Source: Rhodococcus rhodnii
GTDB lineage: Bacteria; Actinomycetota; Actinomycetes; Mycobacteriales; Pseudonocardiaceae
DNA: 64,000 bases
NCBI GenBank assembly: GCA_000720375.1
Contig: JOAA01000036.1
Span: forward strand, 62,001-126,000
Direction of reading: 5' to 3'
Position numbers and translations under genes: made by a program
The notes under the pieces: generated by a model
Database searches by the model: none
What the model was told of the DNA's origin: nothing
What the model saw: the letters and a program-made list of their open reading frames with translations, nothing else
In this document: one piece after another, positions 61,200 through 64,000 of the stretch
How the letters are laid out: the number at the start of each line of letters is the position of its first letter
How positions within the stretch are numbered: the stretch's first letter is position 1

Positions 61200-62816
61200 T
61201 CAGTCGGTGATGAACCACTGCCCGTTCATGAACGTCAGCGTGTAGTCGCCGAGGTTGGACGAGGTGAACTTGACGTTGCCCGCGCGGATGGCCTTCGCGG
61301 GCACCTCAACCGTTCCCGGCTTCTCGGTCACCTGAGCCGGGTCCACTGTGGCCGTCTGCAGGGCCTTCTTCTGCGCGGGGGAGATCATCCCGAACATCAC
61401 CGGCATCGTCTGCCTGCAGGTACCGAAGCCCTGCTGCTCGGCTTTCTTGGCCCCGGGCCCGGCGATCTCACAGACCGTGTCGAGGTCCTCGTTGCCCACC
61501 GCGTGCAGGTACTGTTCGAACCGCCGCAGCGCACCCTCTTTGGTGTCAGCGGCCTGGGTTCGCTTGTACAGCTTGGCTGTCATCTTGAAGGAACCGCTGC
61601 GGTAGTTCACTTTCAGCGCGTCGCCGTCGGGCGTCAGCGTGACGGTTCCGTCGGTGACGCATTGACCGGCGGACGTGGTCACTATCTGCTCATGGAGTTC
61701 CGCGAACTGGTCGGTCGCCGCGGAAACCGACCACGTACCGTCGCACTCGAGCTTGGGGTTCGGCTCGGTCCAGGTCGTCCGGTAGCGAACCGTACTCTTG
61801 TCCTTCGCCAGGCTGACACGCATGTGATACGGCGTCACAGCGGGCTTTTGGGTCGCCGGCTCCTTCGTCTCCCACTCCCCTTCGAATGCCTGCGGGAGCT
61901 GGGCTGTGATCGTGGACTTCGACTCGTCACACGGCTCGTCGGTGAACACGTTGAGCGTCCGCTGGGGGTACGGGCCAATGGGGCCGTCGAACCCGGGAAC
62001 AGGCACCCAACTCTGGTCACCCCACCAGCCGCGATACCCGAACCACGGCTCCTGGTCGACTGGGCGCAGCCGTTCCCACGTGTTCCATTGAGTCCCCGCG
62101 GACCGCTTGTCCATGGCGATGTTGGCGGTGTTCGGGTAGGACGCGTGCGACCCCTTGGCCGAGTAGATCTGGGGGTGGTCGCCGGTCTTGGCCAACTGCT
62201 GGTCCTGCCACGGCATGACGCACGGGGGACGGCCGTGCCCGTAGAAGGTCACAGCCTTCGGTTTGTCCCCGTCGACGTGGACCGCGATCCGCTCCCAGTC
62301 CCCGTCGTGCACGTTGAGAGCGCTGTTGTGGCCATAGAAGAACCAGTACACATAGGCCGACTTGCCTTCGTGCTCGTGGTACTCCCAGTACGCGGGCGCG
62401 CTCGCGCCCTCGCCTTTGCGCGCGTCGTTGTTGGGCCGCAGGTAGAACCCGGTGCGCTCGGGAAACTTCGCATCGGTCACCGACATGGACTCGGTCATCG
62501 AGCACCCGCCGGATTTGTAGACGTCCGGGCCTTTGCCGAGCTTCTGCGGCTCGACCCGGTCGGCGACCCCAGCGTCTTCGCAGTACGCGTCGTTGGCGAA
62601 CCACAGCGAGGACTTCTGTGCGTAGGTCGCGGCGTCCATCGGCAGGTTCGATTCGCCCTGGGCGAGGAACACCAGCGGCGCGAAGCGCGCGGCCGTCGCG
62701 GCGTCGGCCTTGTCGGGCTGAGCCGAGGTTTGCACCTTGGGGGTCTGGTCAGGTTCGTCGTCACAGCCCGCCACAAGCCCGGCGACCAGCGCGAACAGCA
62801 CAACCCACACCCGCAT
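61200..62816 (-). CDS. Large lipoprotein with Vps62-like domain, 538 aa
   Basis: From ATG 62816 the N-terminus is a lipoprotein signal (VVLFALVAGLVAGC, Cys near residue 17). The region around residues 120-240 has YVYWFFYGHNSALNVHDGDW, ERIAVHVDGDKPKAVTFYGH and GSHASYP, motifs resembling the Vps62/DUF946 fold (a W-F-Y..N and HDGDWE/GSHA pattern). A beta-rich middle and a C-terminal helical domain (RFEQYLHAVGNEDLDTVCEI) follow, the latter like a small NTF2-style or DUF4878 module. The role is unknown; a surface-attached, possibly lipid- or membrane-active protein is possible. Confidence 0.7.
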   Translation of the reverse strand: MRVWVVLFALVAGLVAGCDDEPDQTPKVQTSAQPDKADAATAARFAPLVFLAQGESNLPMDAATYAQKSSLWFANDAYCEDAGVADRVEPQKLGKGPDVYKSGGCSMTESMSVTDAKFPERTGFYLRPNNDARKGEGASAPAYWEYHEHEGKSAYVYWFFYGHNSALNVHDGDWERIAVHVDGDKPKAVTFYGHGRPPCVMPWQDQQLAKTGDHPQIYSAKGSHASYPNTANIAMDKRSAGTQWNTWERLRPVDQEPWFGYRGWWGDQSWVPVPGFDGPIGPYPQRTLNVFTDEPCDESKSTITAQLPQAFEGEWETKEPATQKPAVTPYHMRVSLAKDKSTVRYRTTWTEPNPKLECDGTWSVSAATDQFAELHEQIVTTSAGQCVTDGTVTLTPDGDALKVNYRSGSFKMTAKLYKRTQAADTKEGALRRFEQYLHAVGNEDLDTVCEIAGPGAKKAEQQGFGTCRQTMPVMFGMISPAQKKALQTATVDPAQVTEKPGTVEVPAKAIRAGNVKFTSSNLGDYTLTFMNGQWFITD

Positions 62817-62911
62817 CGAGCACGCCTCCTCCGCCACTGCTCCACCACAGTGGACGGTTCATTGCACCCGAAGGGTCTTGCGGTTTTCTTCTCCCGGCTA
62901 ATCTGCTTCAC

Positions 62912-64000
62912 GTGGCCTGGATCACCTTGCGGCAGTTCGCCTGGACCGAACGGCCCGGGTACGTCGATCCATACCCCGAGGTGGACGGCATCCACCGGGT
63001 CGCGGCGGACCGCCTGCTGCCCATCGATCTGAGCTACGCGATCAGCGTGAACGCCCTGGCGGTGCCCGCGAGCGGCCCGGTCAGGTACGAAACCCGCCAG
63101 CACGAGCTCCGCTTGGTGCTGTGCTACCTGGACGGCAATCCCCTACGACTGCGCGACGAGCCGTTCCGGGCCAGCGCCGCGCACATCCGTAGGTTCGTGA
63201 GCGAGTCCATCGGTCTCGGCATGCTGACGGCGACCGTGCAGGCCGCGTACCAATGGCAGGACCCGGCCACCCATATCGACGCGTTGCCGACAGCACTCGC
63301 CGGGCACGTGAGCGCGACCAAGAACCGCCCTGACCTCCTGTTCGACCGTCCCGGCCTGACTTTGGCCGGCGAGGCTCGCGGCCGTTCGGAAGCGCCGCCG
63401 ACGCGCGTGACGGCACAGCAACGTGACCGTCTGAACAGCCTGCTGCCGTGGTCACATCACCACGGCACGCACCCACTGGCCATGTCCTGGGCGTATGCGA
63501 CCGGTCTGGGCATGACCGTCGACTTGTTCACCCGGTCAGGACGGTTGCCCGGGATGCTGGGGCCGATCGGTCAGCCACTGCCATCGCCCATGCCGACCCA
63601 GACGGATCTGTTTGACCAGGACCAACTCGACGCGCCGGCACGGCAACCCGAACCACCCGTCGCCCCGGCACGCCGCGGCGGAACCCGGGACCTCGACCGC
63701 AGCTCCGCCCGCGAACTCACCCTCAGGATCTCTCAACGCGTCGGCGACATCGCCGACCAGCTTTACGCGACCGCGCCCGATCCAGGCATCCACGTCGGCG
63801 GGCAACGCATGCGTGGCGCCTGGGTCGCTCTGGACCTGCTCGGCACGTCTTCCGGGTCGTTCCTGCTCGGCGTGCTCGACGGCCCGATCTCGGCGGAGAT
63901 CAACGCACGGCTGCGTCCTTCGAACCAGTTCGAGGACGACGGGCTGTCCGCTCACGTCTCCGGCCGCCTGGTCATCGCCATCACCAAGGAAAACGGTCAG
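62912..64000 (+). CDS. Hypothetical protein, 5' 363 residues (continues past right edge)
   Basis: An open frame from GTG 62912 runs without stop to the end of the window. It starts AWITLRQFAWTERPGYVDPY and contains LLPWSHHHGTHPLAMSWAYA (near residue 180) and a Pro-rich linker (about residues 245-265) followed by a new domain, LRISQRVGDIADQLY. No signal peptide is seen. Codon bias is typical. I do not recognise the family; the His-rich HHHGTH segment could bind metal. It is divergent from the lipoprotein gene with a 95-base gap. Confidence 0.6.
   Translation, partial: MAWITLRQFAWTERPGYVDPYPEVDGIHRVAADRLLPIDLSYAISVNALAVPASGPVRYETRQHELRLVLCYLDGNPLRLRDEPFRASAAHIRRFVSESIGLGMLTATVQAAYQWQDPATHIDALPTALAGHVSATKNRPDLLFDRPGLTLAGEARGRSEAPPTRVTAQQRDRLNSLLPWSHHHGTHPLAMSWAYATGLGMTVDLFTRSGRLPGMLGPIGQPLPSPMPTQTDLFDQDQLDAPARQPEPPVAPARRGGTRDLDRSSARELTLRISQRVGDIADQLYATAPDPGIHVGGQRMRGAWVALDLLGTSSGSFLLGVLDGPISAEINARLRPSNQFEDDGLSAHVSGRLVIAITKENGQ

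Noticed and set aside
1..64000. Mobile elements, CRISPR arrays, tRNA or rRNA genes
   Set aside because: No transposase or integrase frames, no regular direct-repeat/spacer arrays and no tRNA-like cloverleaf or rRNA sequence were recognised.

Overview
The window comes from a high-GC actinobacterium. It has strong G/C preference at third codon positions, many GTG starts, a type VII-secretion-like N-terminus, a deazaflavin-dependent oxidoreductase family protein, Tat-exported lipoproteins, a PhoP-type direct-repeat box and many large STAND-type proteins. Overall style and gene repertoire fit the Pseudonocardiaceae (Kibdelosporangium/Lentzea/Amycolatopsis type). That assignment is inferred from gene style, not from a marker gene. 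No rRNA, tRNA, CRISPR array, transposase or phage gene was seen, and no gap between genes exceeds 300 bases.

Layout. 1-3180: a small minus-strand group with a lipoprotein, a hypothetical protein and an EspC-like secretion-associated protein, then a Gfo/Idh/MocA oxidoreductase and a small L7/L12-like membrane protein. 3282-13464: a sialic-acid utilisation operon with a Dpp/SatABC/SiaEFGI-type ABC importer (including a permease-ATPase fusion), two secreted sialidases, an N-acetylneuraminate lyase and a GntR/FCD regulator, almost all translationally coupled. 13514-25623: a conserved hypothetical, a secreted protein-arginine deiminase, then a minus-strand three-gene set (NB-ARC/TPR STAND protein with a cyclase-like N-terminus, an LCAT-like alpha/beta hydrolase, a CHAT-protease/NTPase) that looks like a conflict or programmed-death system, followed by a split PAS-GGDEF-EAL gene. 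25777-27066: two proteins sharing a DVFSGRPNP motif, one with a possible papain-like C-terminal domain. 27067-33325: a YhgE/Pip and MMPL export pair under a TetR regulator with two matched palindromes, and an amidohydrolase. 33322-43387: GNAT, a frameshifted gene, a Pho-boxed phosphate transporter, MaoC hydratase, oxidoreductase, ArsR-like regulator, secreted C39-like peptidase, amidohydrolase, DoxX/MarR pair. 43589-48730: chitosanase, a BtuFCD cobalamin importer behind a cobalamin riboswitch, and an autoregulated YtrA-type GntR operon. 48743-64000: Ddn-like oxidoreductase, NTF2-fold proteins, a LuxR/LAL regulator, MFS-Dabb-SnoaL operon, cupredoxin-multicopper oxidase pair, a luciferase-like monooxygenase/MarR/FMN reductase operon, an ECF41 sigma factor with its carboxymuconolactone decarboxylase target, and two large proteins at the right edge.

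Three architectural points stand out. First, eight convergent gene pairs overlap at their stop codons. Second, three genes each carry an apparent single-base deletion (near 19148, 24595 and 34420), which suggests either sequencing indels or real decay. Third, regulatory DNA is unusually legible: a B12 riboswitch, a PHO box, ECF41 promoters facing both ways, and several palindromic operators lie exactly where the neighbouring regulators predict.
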